From: Streptomyces sp. NBC_01306
Lineage (GTDB): Bacteria; Actinomycetota; Actinomycetes; Streptomycetales; Streptomycetaceae
Assembly (NCBI RefSeq): GCF_026340465.1
Contig: NZ_JAPEPC010000001.1
Coordinates: 5,523,001-5,587,000, forward strand
Length of the DNA stretch: 64,000 nucleotides
Direction: 5' to 3'
The notes beneath the pieces are model-generated. The model saw only the letters and a list, made by a program, of their open reading frames with translations, ran no database searches and was not told the DNA's origin. Below are positions 1 to 9,425 of this stretch, in pieces; the stretch's first letter is position 1, and each line of letters begins with the position of its first letter. A program made the position numbers and the translations under genes.

Positions 1-1
1 G

Positions 2-1528
2 ATGCTGAGCCTGCTGATAGTGGTGCTCGACAACTCCATCCTCAATGTGGCGGTCAAGACCATCGCCGCCCCCGCGCCGACCGGACTCGGCGCCACCCAG
101 AGCCAGCTGGAATGGGCGATCAACGCCTACACGCTGGTCTTCGCCGGACTGCTCTTCACCGCGGGCCTTCTGGGTGACCGCATCGGCCGCAAGAAGGTCC
201 TGCTCTTCGGGCTCGCGGTCTTCGGAATCGGCTCGGTGCTCGCCGCGCTCTCCACCTCGCCGGCCGAACTCGTCGCGTTCCGGGCCGTGATGGGCCTCGG
301 CGGGGCCTTCGTGATGCCCGCCACTCTCGCCGTGCTGATGAACGTCTTCGAGCGCGAGGAGCAGCCCAAGGCCATCGGTATCTGGGCCGGCGGCGTCGGC
401 CTGGCCATCGCCATCGGCCCGATCACCGGCGGAGTGCTGCTCGAACACTTCTGGTGGGGCTCGGTGTTCCTGGTCAATGTGCCGGTGGTGATCGTCGCGC
501 TGATCGCGATGGTGTTGCTGGTCCCCGATTCGAGGGACCCCAACCCCGGCCACATCGACCCGGTGGGCGTGAGCCTGTCCATCGTCGGCCTGGTGCTGCT
601 GGTGTACGGGATCATCCGCGGCGGCGAACTGGCCGACTTCACGGCGCCGTCCGTACTGCTGACCACGCTCGGCGGGGTCGCGGTACTGACCGGCTTCGTG
701 CTGTACGAGAAGCACAGCAGCCACCCGGCCATCGACGTCACCTACTTCAAGAACCCGGCGTTCTCCGCGGCCGTCGCCGCCATCGCGCTGGTCTTCTTCG
801 CGCTGATGGGCGTCACCTTCTTCTCCGCGTTCTACATGCAGAGCGTCCGCGGCTACAGCGCGCTGGAGTCCGGCGTCCTGCTGCTCCCGCTCGCCGCAGC
901 CCAGATGATCTTCTCGCCGCGGGCCAGGCTCGTCGTCGAGCGGTTCGGCGCCCGCGCCGTCTGCACGGCCGGCATGGTGCTGGTCGCCGCCGGGCTTGGC
1001 TGTTTCGCGTTCTTCGGCGCTGGTACGCCCATCTGGGTGATGGAGGCCGTCTTCTTCGTCATGGGCACGGGAATGGCCCACATCATGCCGCCGGTCACCG
1101 TCTCGATCATGCAGTCGCTGCCCCGTGAGAAGGCCGGTTCCGGTTCCGCGATCAACAACACCTTCCGCCAGGTGGGCGGGGCGCTCGGGGTCGCCGTCCT
1201 GGGGTCGGTGCTCTCCGCCTCGTACCGGAGTGGCATCGAGGGTCACCTCGGCGCGGTGCCGCCCGGTGCGCGCAAGGCGGCGGGGGAGTCGATCGAGGCG
1301 ACGCTGGGCATCGCGGAGAAGCTCGGCCCGGCCGGCCGCGCACTCGCGGGCCGGGCGGACACCGCATTCCTGCACGCCATGCATGTGACGGCACTCGGCT
1401 CGGCCGGGGTCGCCCTGCTCGGCGCCGTCGTGGTGGTGCTCTTCCTGCCCGGTCGTCCGAAGTCCGGCGGCGCCGCCGGAGCGGAGGTGGAGGCGGTCCC
1501 CACGTCGGCGACAATCGGTACGGACTGA
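2..1528 (+). CDS. MFS drug-efflux transporter, DHA2 (14-TM) family, 5' truncated by window edge
   Basis: Proton-coupled multidrug efflux protein of the inner membrane. The visible protein begins inside the first membrane helix with the VVLDNSILNVA motif typical of DHA2/EmrB-QacA transporters. GDRIGRKK follows in the loop between helices 2 and 3, and a long series of hydrophobic helices runs to about residue 485. Family members carry 10-40 residues before the first helix, so the ATG at base 2 is probably internal and the true start lies outside the window. The stop is 25 bases before a TetR gene on the same strand. That spacing implies co-transcription and local repression, with the efflux substrate as likely inducer. 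The substrate cannot be read from sequence. Confidence 0.9.
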   Translation: MLSLLIVVLDNSILNVAVKTIAAPAPTGLGATQSQLEWAINAYTLVFAGLLFTAGLLGDRIGRKKVLLFGLAVFGIGSVLAALSTSPAELVAFRAVMGLGGAFVMPATLAVLMNVFEREEQPKAIGIWAGGVGLAIAIGPITGGVLLEHFWWGSVFLVNVPVVIVALIAMVLLVPDSRDPNPGHIDPVGVSLSIVGLVLLVYGIIRGGELADFTAPSVLLTTLGGVAVLTGFVLYEKHSSHPAIDVTYFKNPAFSAAVAAIALVFFALMGVTFFSAFYMQSVRGYSALESGVLLLPLAAAQMIFSPRARLVVERFGARAVCTAGMVLVAAGLGCFAFFGAGTPIWVMEAVFFVMGTGMAHIMPPVTVSIMQSLPREKAGSGSAINNTFRQVGGALGVAVLGSVLSASYRSGIEGHLGAVPPGARKAAGESIEATLGIAEKLGPAGRALAGRADTAFLHAMHVTALGSAGVALLGAVVVVLFLPGRPKSGGAAGAEVEAVPTSATIGTD

Positions 1529-1553
1529 ACGGACAGCGAGAGGTGGAGCGGGC

Positions 1554-2183
1554 GTGCCCCCGACGGAACACAGGCCGGCTGAGCAGCGGCGCGGACGGCC
1601 GCGCTCGGAGGCGGTCGAGCGGTCGATCGTCGAGGCCGTGGTGAAGCTGCTGGAGGAGGGCGTCCCGCTCACCGAGGTGTCCATCGAGCGGGTCGCCCGC
1701 ACCGCGGGCGTCGGCAAGGCGACCATCTACCGCCGCTGGAAGGGCAAGGAAGAACTCTTCATCGATGTGCTCAAGGCCATCGAGCCCGCTGCCCCGGAGC
1801 TGCGGGGCACCTCGGTCCGCGACTATCTGGTCGCCATGCTCGAATCGCTGCGCCGGCAGGGCCTCGCGAAGCGCTCATCGACACTGCTGTACAACGTCTT
1901 CGCGCAGATGCAGAGCTATCCGGAACTCTGGCGGGCCTACCACGACACGGTCGTCGAGGCCCGCCGCCGGATGGGGGCGGAGATCGTGCGCCGGGGGATC
2001 GAGGAGGGCGAGATCCGCTCCGACCTCGCCCCGGACCTGATCAACGACCTGTTCGTGGGGCCCATGCTGCTGCGCACCGTGCTCCGCCCCGAAGCGGAGC
2101 TCGATGACGATCTGGCCGCCAGGGTCGTGGACGCGCTCCTGGAGGGGCTCGCTCCGCGCGGAAGCGAGGGGCAGCACAGCTGA
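1554..2183 (+). CDS. TetR/AcrR family transcriptional regulator
   Basis: One-component repressor, 209 aa. An N-terminal helix-turn-helix spans about residues 20-65, with the characteristic VARTAGVGKATIYRRWKGKE recognition helix region. It is followed by an all-helical ligand-binding domain of the TetR_C type that ends DALLEGLAP. The start is GTG at 1554, preceded by a purine-rich GAGAGGTGGAG ribosome site at 1538-1548. It lies immediately downstream of the MFS efflux gene in the same direction, the usual arrangement for a drug-pump repressor. No operator palindrome is visible because the promoter of the pair is outside the window. Confidence 0.9.
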   Translation: MPPTEHRPAEQRRGRPRSEAVERSIVEAVVKLLEEGVPLTEVSIERVARTAGVGKATIYRRWKGKEELFIDVLKAIEPAAPELRGTSVRDYLVAMLESLRRQGLAKRSSTLLYNVFAQMQSYPELWRAYHDTVVEARRRMGAEIVRRGIEEGEIRSDLAPDLINDLFVGPMLLRTVLRPEAELDDDLAARVVDALLEGLAPRGSEGQHS

Positions 2184-2335
2184 AATATGCGCATTCCGTC
2201 ACAACCGGAACTCCAGGTGCCACCCCCACGTCCTCGTGACAGTACGGCCGTGTCCCCACGGCGCGGAAAGTGCCGTTCCATCGCTTAGTGTCAAGGGCGG
2301 GACGGCGTGCACGGCAAGGCAGCGAGGGCAACGGT

Positions 2336-3370
2336 ATGGCGCAGGCGCACTTCACGGACACGGAACACGGCGGCTCGGAGCACGGGCATTCCGAGTCCGG
2401 TTCCCGGCGTCTGTTCGGCGGGCGCTGGCGGGGTGACCAGGGCATCTGGCGCCGCGGCATCGTCCTCGCGTGCTTCGCCGTTCTGCTCACGCTGACGATG
2501 CTCTTCCACGGGCATCTCCCCAACGACATCGGCAACCTCGGCAGTCTCACCGAGACCTTCCTGCCCTGGCTGGGCCTGATCGGCATCCCGGTCCTGCTCG
2601 TTCTGGGGCTGCTGCGCCGCTCGGCCACCGCGCTGATCGCCCTGCTGCTGCCCGTCATCGTCTGGCTGAACGTCTTCGGCGGACTGCTCACCGACAAGTC
2701 GGCCTCCGGCGGCGACCTGGTGGTGGCCACCCACAACGTGAACGCGGCGAACCCCGACCCGGTGGGCACCGCGAAGAAGGTCGCCGCTTCGGGCGCCGAC
2801 GTGGTCGCCCTGGAGGAGCTGGCGGCGGGCAAGGTCTCGACGTACTCGAGGGCCCTCGCGGCCACCTACCCGTACCACGCGGTGGAGGGCACGGTCGGGC
2901 TCTGGAGCAAGTACCCGATGAGCGACACCGAGCCCGTCAATATAAGGCTCGGCTGGGTCCGCGCCCTGCGGTCCACGGTCACCACACCCAAGGGCAAGGT
3001 CGCTTTCTACGTCGCGCACCTCCCCTCGGTGCGGGTGAAGCTCGACGCCGGGTTCACCGCGTCGCAGCGCGACCAGAGCGCGGACGCGCTGGGTGCGGCC
3101 ATCAGGAAGGAGCCGCTGAAGGACGTGGTGCTCCTCGGTGACCTCAACGGGACGATGAACGACCGTTCGCTGAACGCGGTGAGCGCGCAGATGCGCTCCA
3201 CCCAGGGCGCAGCGGGCAACGGCTTCGGCTTCAGCTGGCCCGCGAAGTTCCCGATGGCGCGGATCGACCAGATCCTGGTCAAGGGCGCCGACCCGGTCTC
3301 CTCCTGGACGCTGCCCAGGACCGGCAGCGACCATCTGCCGATCGCGGCCCGCATCAAGCTCCAGGGATAG
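2336..3370 (+). CDS. membrane-anchored endonuclease/exonuclease/phosphatase (EEP) family protein
   Basis: About 344 aa. Three hydrophobic helices follow a His/Glu-rich N-terminus (ACFAVLLTLTML, LGLIGIPVLLVLGLL, ALIALLLPVIVWLNVFGGLL). An EEP-fold domain comes next: ATHNVNAAN near its start, ALEEL with the metal-binding Glu, LLGDLNG in the centre and the terminal GSDHLPI catalytic His motif. The metallophosphohydrolase domain should face the outside of the membrane; its substrate (nucleic acid, lipid or inositol phosphate) is unknown. I chose the ATG at 2336 because the upstream in-frame ATG at 2270 adds a basic stretch unlike the family and has no ribosome site. It is monocistronic. Confidence 0.8.
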   Translation: MAQAHFTDTEHGGSEHGHSESGSRRLFGGRWRGDQGIWRRGIVLACFAVLLTLTMLFHGHLPNDIGNLGSLTETFLPWLGLIGIPVLLVLGLLRRSATALIALLLPVIVWLNVFGGLLTDKSASGGDLVVATHNVNAANPDPVGTAKKVAASGADVVALEELAAGKVSTYSRALAATYPYHAVEGTVGLWSKYPMSDTEPVNIRLGWVRALRSTVTTPKGKVAFYVAHLPSVRVKLDAGFTASQRDQSADALGAAIRKEPLKDVVLLGDLNGTMNDRSLNAVSAQMRSTQGAAGNGFGFSWPAKFPMARIDQILVKGADPVSSWTLPRTGSDHLPIAARIKLQG

Positions 3371-3550
3371 GCGTTCCCGGGAGACGCACATCACTTAACG
3401 GGGCGTTCACCTGCCGGAACAAGACGGCGGGGACACTTTGTTCAGCAGGAGAACTTACGCTGGTCCTCGGGCACGCCGCCGTGCCCCCGTTCCCGTACTC
3501 CCCGTGATCCCGTCCCCGTGTTCCGCTCTCGTAAGAGAAGGTCTCCCTTC

Positions 3551-4774
3551 ATGCCCCTGGCCCTGCTCGCGCTGGCCATCTCCGCGTTCGGCATCGGCAC
3601 CACAGAGTTCGTGATGATGGGCCTGCTGCCCAATGTCGCCGACGACCTGGGCACCTCCGTGCCCACTGCGGGCTATCTCGTCTCCGCCTACGCGATCGGC
3701 GTCGTCGTCGGCGCCCCGCTCCTCACCGCCATCGGCTCCCGGATCCCGCGCAAGCGGATGCTGCTGCTCCTGATGGCCCTGTTCACCGTCGGCAACCTGG
3801 CATCCGCCTTCGCGCCCGGCTTCGGCTGGCTGCTGGCCGGGCGGGTACTCGCCGGGCTGCCGCACGGCGCCTTCTTCGGCGTCGGCGCGGTCGTCGCCTC
3901 AGGCCTGGTCGACGAGGGCAGGCGCGGCCGCGCCGTCGCCACCATGTTCCTCGGCCTGACCATCGCCAACATCGTCGGCGTCCCCGCCGCCACCCTGCTC
4001 GGGCAGCACCTCGGCTGGCGCGCCACCTTCGTCGTGGTCGGCGTGATCGGCCTGGTGGCGCTGGCCGCGCTGGCCCGGCTCATCCCGTACGTCCCCGTCG
4101 ACGCACACCAGAGCCTGCGCCACGAGGTGCGCGCCCTCGGCAACCGGCAGGTGCTCCTCGGGCTGCTCACCGCGGTCTTCGGCTTCGCCGGGGTCTTCGC
4201 CGTGTACAGCTACCTCGCCTCGATCACCACCGAGGTCATGGGCTTCTCCGAGTCCTCGGTGACCCTGGTGCTCGCGCTCTTCGGTATCGGTATGACGCTG
4301 GGCGCGCTGGCCGCCGGGCCGCTGAGCGACCGGGCGCTGCGCCCCACGGTGTACGGCTCGCTGGCCGGGCTCGCCGTCGTGCTGGTCGCGTTCGACTTCA
4401 CCGTCCATGTGAAGTGGGCCGCGCTGCTGAGCGTGGTGCTCCTCGGCGCGGTTGGCTTCATGACCACGACCCCGCTCCAGATGCTGGTGATGGAGAAGGC
4501 CAGGTCGGCCCCCACCCTCGCGTCGGCCTCCAACCACTCCGCCTTCAACCTGGCCAACGCGGGCGGCGCCTGGCTCGGCGGGGTCGCCATCGCGGCAGGC
4601 TGGGGCTGGATGTCACCGACCCTGGTGGGCGCGGCGCTCGCCGTGATCGGTCTCGCCATCGCGGTGACCGCGGGCGTGCTGGACCGCGGTACGCGGAAGG
4701 GGGCCTCCCGCGTGGTCGCGGAAGGCCCCCGTACGGAGCGTGCGCTCAGCTCGTCTCGCGCCAGCGGTTCGTGA
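3551..4774 (+). CDS. MFS transporter, DHA1 family (AraJ/Cmx-like efflux)
   Basis: Twelve-helix major facilitator protein, about 407 aa. It begins with ALAISAFGIGTTEFVMMGLLP, a signature of the sugar/chloramphenicol efflux subgroup, with GSRIPRKR in loop 2-3. The ATG at 3551 is preceded by AAGAGAAGG. An upstream in-frame ATG at 3518 would add a basic stretch and lacks a good ribosome site. The C-terminal tail (after the last helix near residue 375) is hydrophilic, and its codons overlap the convergent nadE gene by 29 bases. A strong hairpin is embedded in this tail. The substrate is unknown; family members export arabinose-like sugars or chloramphenicol. Confidence 0.87.
   Translation: MPLALLALAISAFGIGTTEFVMMGLLPNVADDLGTSVPTAGYLVSAYAIGVVVGAPLLTAIGSRIPRKRMLLLLMALFTVGNLASAFAPGFGWLLAGRVLAGLPHGAFFGVGAVVASGLVDEGRRGRAVATMFLGLTIANIVGVPAATLLGQHLGWRATFVVVGVIGLVALAALARLIPYVPVDAHQSLRHEVRALGNRQVLLGLLTAVFGFAGVFAVYSYLASITTEVMGFSESSVTLVLALFGIGMTLGALAAGPLSDRALRPTVYGSLAGLAVVLVAFDFTVHVKWAALLSVVLLGAVGFMTTTPLQMLVMEKARSAPTLASASNHSAFNLANAGGAWLGGVAIAAGWGWMSPTLVGAALAVIGLAIAVTAGVLDRGTRKGASRVVAEGPRTERALSSSRASGS
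4699..4730. terminator. bidirectional hairpin inside the 3' end of the DHA1 MFS gene
   Basis: Inverted repeat with 14-base arms (one mismatch) and a 4-base loop: GGGGGCCTCCCGCG, TGGT, CGCGGAAGGCCCCC. It sits within the last codons of the MFS gene and just beyond the nadE stop, so it can end transcription from both convergent genes. Confidence 0.7.
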
Positions 4775-6497
4775 TCGGCAGCCGCCGGTCCTTGCCGAAC
4801 CCCTTCGCGGAGATCTTGGTGCCCGGCGGGTACTGACGCCGCTTGTACTCGGCGGTGTCCACCATCCGGAGCGTCTTCGCCACCAGCTCCGGGTCGAACC
4901 CGGCCGCGACAATGGAGTCGAGGCCCTGGTCGGCGTCGACGTACCGCGCCAGGATCGCGTCGAGCACCTCGTAGTCCGGCAGCGAGTCCGTGTCGACCTG
5001 ACCCGGGCGCAGCTCGGCGCTGGGCGGCTTGGAGATCGAGTTCTCCGGGATCGGCGGCGTCTGGCCCCGCTCGGTCGCCGCCCGGTTCCGCCACTCGGCG
5101 AGCCGGAAGATCGACGTCTTGTAGACGTCCTTGATCGGGCCGTACGCGCCGACCGAGTCGCCGTAGAGCGTCGAGTACCCCACCGCCAGCTCGGACTTGT
5201 TGCCCGGCGCGAGCACGATCTGGCCCTCCTGGTTGGAGATGGCCATCAGCGTGGTGCCGCGCAGCCGCGACTGGAGGTTCTCCTCGGCCAGGCCGGTGAG
5301 CGAGAGCGACTCCATGTACGCGTCGAACATCGGCGCGATCTCCACGGTCCGGTAGTTCAGCCCGGTACGCCGGGCCAGTTCGGCCGCGTCGCCCCGGGAG
5401 TGGTCGGACGAGTACTTGGACGGCATCGAGACGCCGTACACGTTCTTCGCACCGATGGCGTCGCAGGCGATGGCCGCGACGAGCGCCGAGTCGATACCGC
5501 CGGAGAGCCCGATCAGCACCGAGGAGAAGCCGTTCTTCGCCGCGTACGCCCGCAGGCCCACGACCAGCGCCGTGTACAGCTCCTCGTCGTCGTCGAGCCG
5601 GTCGGCGTAGCCGCCGGGCAGCTCGGCCGGGTACTCGGGAACCGGCTTGTCGGAGAGCGTGACGTGCTCGATGCGCAGCCCGTCGGCGACCACGCCGGAA
5701 GGGACCGGGCCCGCGGCGGGCAGCTCCAGGTCGACCACCACACAGCCCTCGGTGAACTGCGGTGCCCGCGCGACGACTTCGCCGTCCTGGTCGACCACGA
5801 TCGAGTCGCCGTCGTAGACCAGCTCGTCCTGGCCGCCGGTCATCGCGACGTACGCGGTGGTGCAGCCGGCCTCCCTGGCCCGCTTGCGGACCAGCTCAAG
5901 GCGCTGGTCGTCCTTGTTCAGCTCGTACGGCGACGCGTTGATCGAGACCAGCAGTCCGGCGCCAGCCGACCGGGTGGCGGGGACCCGTCCGCCGTCCTGC
6001 CAGAGGTCCTCGCAGATGGCGAGCGCGACATCGACGCCGTGCACCCGGATCACCGGGAGGGTCTCGCCGGGGACGAAGTAGCGGAACTCGTCGAAGACGC
6101 CGTAGTTCGGCAGGTGGTGTTTGGAGAAGGTCAGCGCGACCTCCCCGCGGTGCAGCACGGCCCCGGCGTCCCGCGGGGCGCCCGCGGGCTGCCCGTAGCG
6201 GGGCTGGGCCTTCTCGGTGCGGTCGAGGTAGCCGACGACGACGGGGACCTCCCCGAACCCTTCGGTGTCCAGCCGGGCGGCGAGCGCGCGCAGCGCGGCC
6301 CGGGACGCGTCGACGAAGGACGACCGCAGGGCCAGGTCCTCGACGGGGTATCCGGTCAGCATCATCTCGGGGAACGCCACCAGATGGGCGCCCTGCTCGA
6401 TGGAGTGCCGGGTCCAGTGGACGATCGCCTCGGCGTTCCCGGCGAGGTCACCGACGGTCGAGTCGATCTGATTCAGTGCGAGGCGTAGTTGAGGCAC
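4746..6497 (-). CDS. nadE: glutamine-dependent NAD+ synthase
   Basis: Last step of NAD biosynthesis: ATP-dependent amidation of deamido-NAD+ using glutamine nitrogen. 583 aa, a two-domain enzyme. The N-terminal nitrilase-type glutaminase (about 1-270) shows FPEMMLTGYP (catalytic Glu) and ALAICEDLW (nucleophile Cys). The C-terminal synthetase domain (about 290-560) shows the P-loop-like LIGLSGGIDSALVAAI and YSTLYGDSVGAYGPIKDVYKT. The length fits the long glutamine-using form. The start ATG at 6497 gives MPQLRLALNQID, the conserved opening of the family. It is convergent with the preceding MFS gene and appears to have its own promoter. Confidence 0.97.
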   Translation of the reverse strand: MPQLRLALNQIDSTVGDLAGNAEAIVHWTRHSIEQGAHLVAFPEMMLTGYPVEDLALRSSFVDASRAALRALAARLDTEGFGEVPVVVGYLDRTEKAQPRYGQPAGAPRDAGAVLHRGEVALTFSKHHLPNYGVFDEFRYFVPGETLPVIRVHGVDVALAICEDLWQDGGRVPATRSAGAGLLVSINASPYELNKDDQRLELVRKRAREAGCTTAYVAMTGGQDELVYDGDSIVVDQDGEVVARAPQFTEGCVVVDLELPAAGPVPSGVVADGLRIEHVTLSDKPVPEYPAELPGGYADRLDDDEELYTALVVGLRAYAAKNGFSSVLIGLSGGIDSALVAAIACDAIGAKNVYGVSMPSKYSSDHSRGDAAELARRTGLNYRTVEIAPMFDAYMESLSLTGLAEENLQSRLRGTTLMAISNQEGQIVLAPGNKSELAVGYSTLYGDSVGAYGPIKDVYKTSIFRLAEWRNRAATERGQTPPIPENSISKPPSAELRPGQVDTDSLPDYEVLDAILARYVDADQGLDSIVAAGFDPELVAKTLRMVDTAEYKRRQYPPGTKISAKGFGKDRRLPITNRWRETS

Positions 6498-6590
6498 GTG
6501 GCCAGTGTAATCGTCTCTCTGACGCGATGTCCTGCTGGGAGGGTGCGCGGTATGTCACTGCGGCAGGCCGCTGCGGCATGTCACAGCAGT

Positions 6591-6638
6591 GCCGCCCCGC
6601 CCCCACCCGCGATGCGGGGTTGCAGGGGGCGGGGCGGC
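6591..6638. terminator. rho-independent-type hairpin downstream of the S53 peptidase gene
   Basis: Perfect 14-bp stem, GCCGCCCCGCCCCC (6591-6604) with GGGGGCGGGGCGGC (6625-6638). The 20-base loop contains a nested CCCGC/GCGGG stem. It lies about 65 bases beyond the stop of the minus-strand S53 peptidase and before nadE, so it should separate the two transcripts. Confidence 0.7.
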
Positions 6639-6703
6639 GACTGTGACTACCGCGTGCGACGACGGGTCGCCGTACCGCGGACGTCAGTGACAGCCTGCGG
6701 CGG

Positions 6704-8656
6704 TCAGCGACGGGCGAACGAGCTGATGTACGTCCGTCCCGGGCTGCCGACACCCGTCACGTCGTCGTAGCCGACGGTGGCGACCAGCGAGGAGTCCGCG
6801 CCGAGCGTCCGCAGCGAGGTCAGCAGACCACCGCTCGCGTCGACACTGTTGGCGAAGTCGACCCGGACGACCGACTGGGTGTGGCCCGCGCCCAGCGGGT
6901 GGTCGGTGACGTCGTGGTACGCCGGCGTGCCGTAGCGGGAGTAGATCGACGGGTTGGCGAACCCGATCGGAACCCCGTGCTGCGCCTGCTGCGCCAGCGC
7001 CTGGATGCCCGCGATGACCGGAGCCGCCAGCGAGGTGCCGCCGATGCGGTACTCGCTGTACTGCTGCGAACCGTCCGGGAAGGTCTGCGTCTGGCCCACC
7101 AGGAAACCGGTGTTCGGGTCAGCGATCGCCGAGATGTCCGGAGTGGTGCGCATGGCCGTCTTGCCGTTGGCCTTGGCGAGCTTCCCGGGGACCACACCGC
7201 GCTGGTAGAACGGCTGCGCCACGGTCTTGCTGGTGCCGCCGCCCGCGCCGCCGTTGAAGGTGCCGGGGAAGGCCGTCCAGGTCTTGTTGTCGGCCGAGAG
7301 GCTCGACTTCAGGGTGCCCCAGCCGGTCTCCCACTGGTACTTGTCGCCCTTGCCCACGGCGAGCGAGGTACCGCCGACCGCCGTCACCCAGGCGGAGTTG
7401 GCCGGGGTGTCGACCTGCTTCGTACCGGTGTTGGCGACCTCGTCGCCGTTGTCGCCGGTGGAGAAGTAGAAGCCGATGCCCTCGACGGCGCCCAGCTGGA
7501 AGACCTGGTCGTAGGCGGCCGCGACGGCCGGGGTCTCGTTGGCCTCGATGTCGCCCCAGGAGTTGGAGACGATGTCGGCGAGGTGGTTGTCGACGACCTT
7601 GCCGAGCGAGTCGAGCAGCGCGTCGTCGTTGCAGGACGCGGCGCCGACGTACACGATGTCCGACTTGGGTGCCACCGCGTGGACGGCCTGGACGTCGAGG
7701 GTCTCCTCGCCGTACCAGCCGGCCGCGCCGCACTCGTCGATGTCGGTGTAGTCGCTCGGCAGCACCTGCGAGAGCTGGCCGCCGGCGTACGCGCTGTCGC
7801 CGTTGCGCTTGGCGTACTTGGTCGCGTCCTGCGCGATGGTCGGCGAGGCGTAGGCGTCCGTGATGGCGACCGTGACGCCCTTGCCGGTCTTGTTGCCCGC
7901 GCCGTACGCGGAGCGCAGCTGCTGACCGGTGTAGCCCTTGATCGCGTAGGGGGCCTTCTCGCCGTACGCGTTCGGAAGCGTCTTGTTGACCTTCGAGCCG
8001 TAGTACGACGACATCGGCCCGGCGTTCTTGAAGACCGCGCTGGGCGGGGGCAGCGTCGTGGTGTCGTGCTTGACGTTGTGCGGCGCGTTGTCGAGGCCGA
8101 CCACCGTCAGCACCGCACCCCGGAGGGACGCGGGCGCAGAAGCCGTCGACGTCGGGGCGCGGTAGGTCTTGCTGCCCTTGCGGTAGTTGTGCAGCTGCGT
8201 CGAGAAGGCCTTCTCGGCCGCGCTCACGTCACCGCTGACCGAGACGTAGTGCTGGTTCGAGCCGGTGACCTTCAGACCCGAGGACTTCAGCCAGGCGGTG
8301 ACCTGCTTGATCTGCTCGGGCGTCGTGCCGAAGCGGGCCTTGGCCTGCTTCGCGCTCAGGTACTTGCCGTAGGAGGCGGACTGCGGGTCCGACACCTCCT
8401 TCGCGTACGCCGTCAGGCCCTGGGCGTCGCGCCCGGCCAGATAGACGCGCGCGTTCACCTGGCCCGAGTTCGCGCTCGCGCCACGGTCGGCGGAGGCCTT
8501 CGCCCACAGCGGCTTGGTGCCCTGAAGTGCATGGCGGCTGCCCGTACCGGAGTCGGCGTTGGCGCTGGGTATGGACAGAGCCAGCGCGCCGGCGAGCAGT
8601 GGCAGTGTCGCTGCCACGCTCAGCCCGGCGCGCATTTTCGAGCGGCTGGATCTCAT
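6704..8656 (-). CDS. secreted S53 family serine-carboxyl peptidase (sedolisin/kumamolisin-like) preproprotein
   Basis: 650-residue secreted endopeptidase precursor. A signal peptide covers residues 1-34 (basic start, hydrophobic core, cut after SANA). A propeptide of the Pro-kuma_activ type follows (about 40-190; SYGKYLSAKQAKARFGTTPE). In the catalytic domain the Glu/Asp pair lies in EETLD (E317, D321) and the nucleophile in GGTSLAAP (Ser542). The C-terminal DDVTGVGSP matches the calcium-site region. The start at 8656 has an AGGGGG site just upstream; in-frame codons further up would place sequence before the signal peptide. Likely function is extracellular protein digestion at low to neutral pH. 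Confidence 0.93.
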   Translation of the reverse strand: MRSSRSKMRAGLSVAATLPLLAGALALSIPSANADSGTGSRHALQGTKPLWAKASADRGASANSGQVNARVYLAGRDAQGLTAYAKEVSDPQSASYGKYLSAKQAKARFGTTPEQIKQVTAWLKSSGLKVTGSNQHYVSVSGDVSAAEKAFSTQLHNYRKGSKTYRAPTSTASAPASLRGAVLTVVGLDNAPHNVKHDTTTLPPPSAVFKNAGPMSSYYGSKVNKTLPNAYGEKAPYAIKGYTGQQLRSAYGAGNKTGKGVTVAITDAYASPTIAQDATKYAKRNGDSAYAGGQLSQVLPSDYTDIDECGAAGWYGEETLDVQAVHAVAPKSDIVYVGAASCNDDALLDSLGKVVDNHLADIVSNSWGDIEANETPAVAAAYDQVFQLGAVEGIGFYFSTGDNGDEVANTGTKQVDTPANSAWVTAVGGTSLAVGKGDKYQWETGWGTLKSSLSADNKTWTAFPGTFNGGAGGGTSKTVAQPFYQRGVVPGKLAKANGKTAMRTTPDISAIADPNTGFLVGQTQTFPDGSQQYSEYRIGGTSLAAPVIAGIQALAQQAQHGVPIGFANPSIYSRYGTPAYHDVTDHPLGAGHTQSVVRVDFANSVDASGGLLTSLRTLGADSSLVATVGYDDVTGVGSPGRTYISSFARR

Positions 8657-8765
8657 GGAACCCCCTGTGTTGCGGTTCGTCGCAGGTACGCGTGTACGCC
8701 ACACCCTGCCCGATGAACAGCTCATGCCAGGGGTATGTGATGACCAAGAAGAGATCAAGGAACGG

Positions 8766-9425
8766 TCATGAACCGGCAGTTGATCCCGTTGTTGCCGAAG
8801 CGCCCCTTTCCTTCAGCAGATCGGCCATGAGCTGCACCTCGGACTGCTGGGCGGCCACCATTCCCTGCGCCAGCTTCTTCTCCGCGCCGACCTTGCAGAG
8901 CTGCACACACCCCTCCGCCATGTGGATACCGCCCTTGTGGTGGGCCGTCATCAGCTGGAGGTAGAGGATCTCCGCCTTCCTGCCGCTCAGCTTCCGCAGG
9001 GTGGAGAGCTGCGCCGTGGTGGCCATGCCGGGCATCAACGCCCCGTCCGTGGACGGCTCCTGGCCCATCCCCATCCACTGCATCGGCAGCCGGTCCGCGT
9101 CGCTCACCGGCAGCCCCCACAGGTTCAGCCAGCCCGTCATCATGCCGCGCTGGTTGGCCTGGGTGTTGGCGATGTCGTACGCGAGACGGCGCACATCGGC
9201 GTTGTCCGTGCGGTCCCGCACGATGAACGACATCTCCACGGCCTGCTGGTGATGGACCGACATGTCGCGCGCGAAACCGGCGTCCGCCGATCCCTCGGTG
9301 GGCGTCCGCGCGGCGGGAGCGGAGTGCGTGCCGGGGCCCCTGGTGAACGCCATCGTCCCGGCGGCCGCGCACAGCAGGACGAGAACGGCGGCTGCGACGG
9401 CCAGCAGCCGGGTGCCCCTGCTCAC
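8766..9425 (-). CDS. DUF305 family exported four-helix protein
   Basis: About 219 aa. An N-terminal hydrophobic segment (LLAVAAAVLVLLCAAAGTMAF) acts as signal or anchor. It is followed by a DUF305 domain with two copies of the HHxxAxxM-type motif (HHQQAVEMS and AHHKGGIHMAE), a ferritin-like helical fold whose His/Met pairs suggest metal binding. The GTG start at 9425 overlaps the stop of the upstream DUF3105 gene as GTGA, indicating translational coupling. Biochemical function is not established; a copper or redox-metal role at the cell surface is inference from the His/Met content. Confidence 0.85.
   Translation of the reverse strand: MSRGTRLLAVAAAVLVLLCAAAGTMAFTRGPGTHSAPAARTPTEGSADAGFARDMSVHHQQAVEMSFIVRDRTDNADVRRLAYDIANTQANQRGMMTGWLNLWGLPVSDADRLPMQWMGMGQEPSTDGALMPGMATTAQLSTLRKLSGRKAEILYLQLMTAHHKGGIHMAEGCVQLCKVGAEKKLAQGMVAAQQSEVQLMADLLKERGASATTGSTAGS

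Noticed and set aside
127..741. Long minus-strand open frame inside the first MFS gene
   Set aside because: Typical of high-G+C DNA; its residues are Ser/Thr/Pro-rich without motifs, and it lies wholly within a clear transporter gene.
4740..6488. 582-codon plus-strand frame opposite nadE
   Set aside because: Arg/Val/Gly-rich shadow of the minus-strand enzyme; nadE has all family motifs.
6881..8716. 611-codon plus-strand frame opposite the S53 peptidase
   Set aside because: No motif and composition of a shadow frame; the peptidase has its signal, propeptide and catalytic residues.
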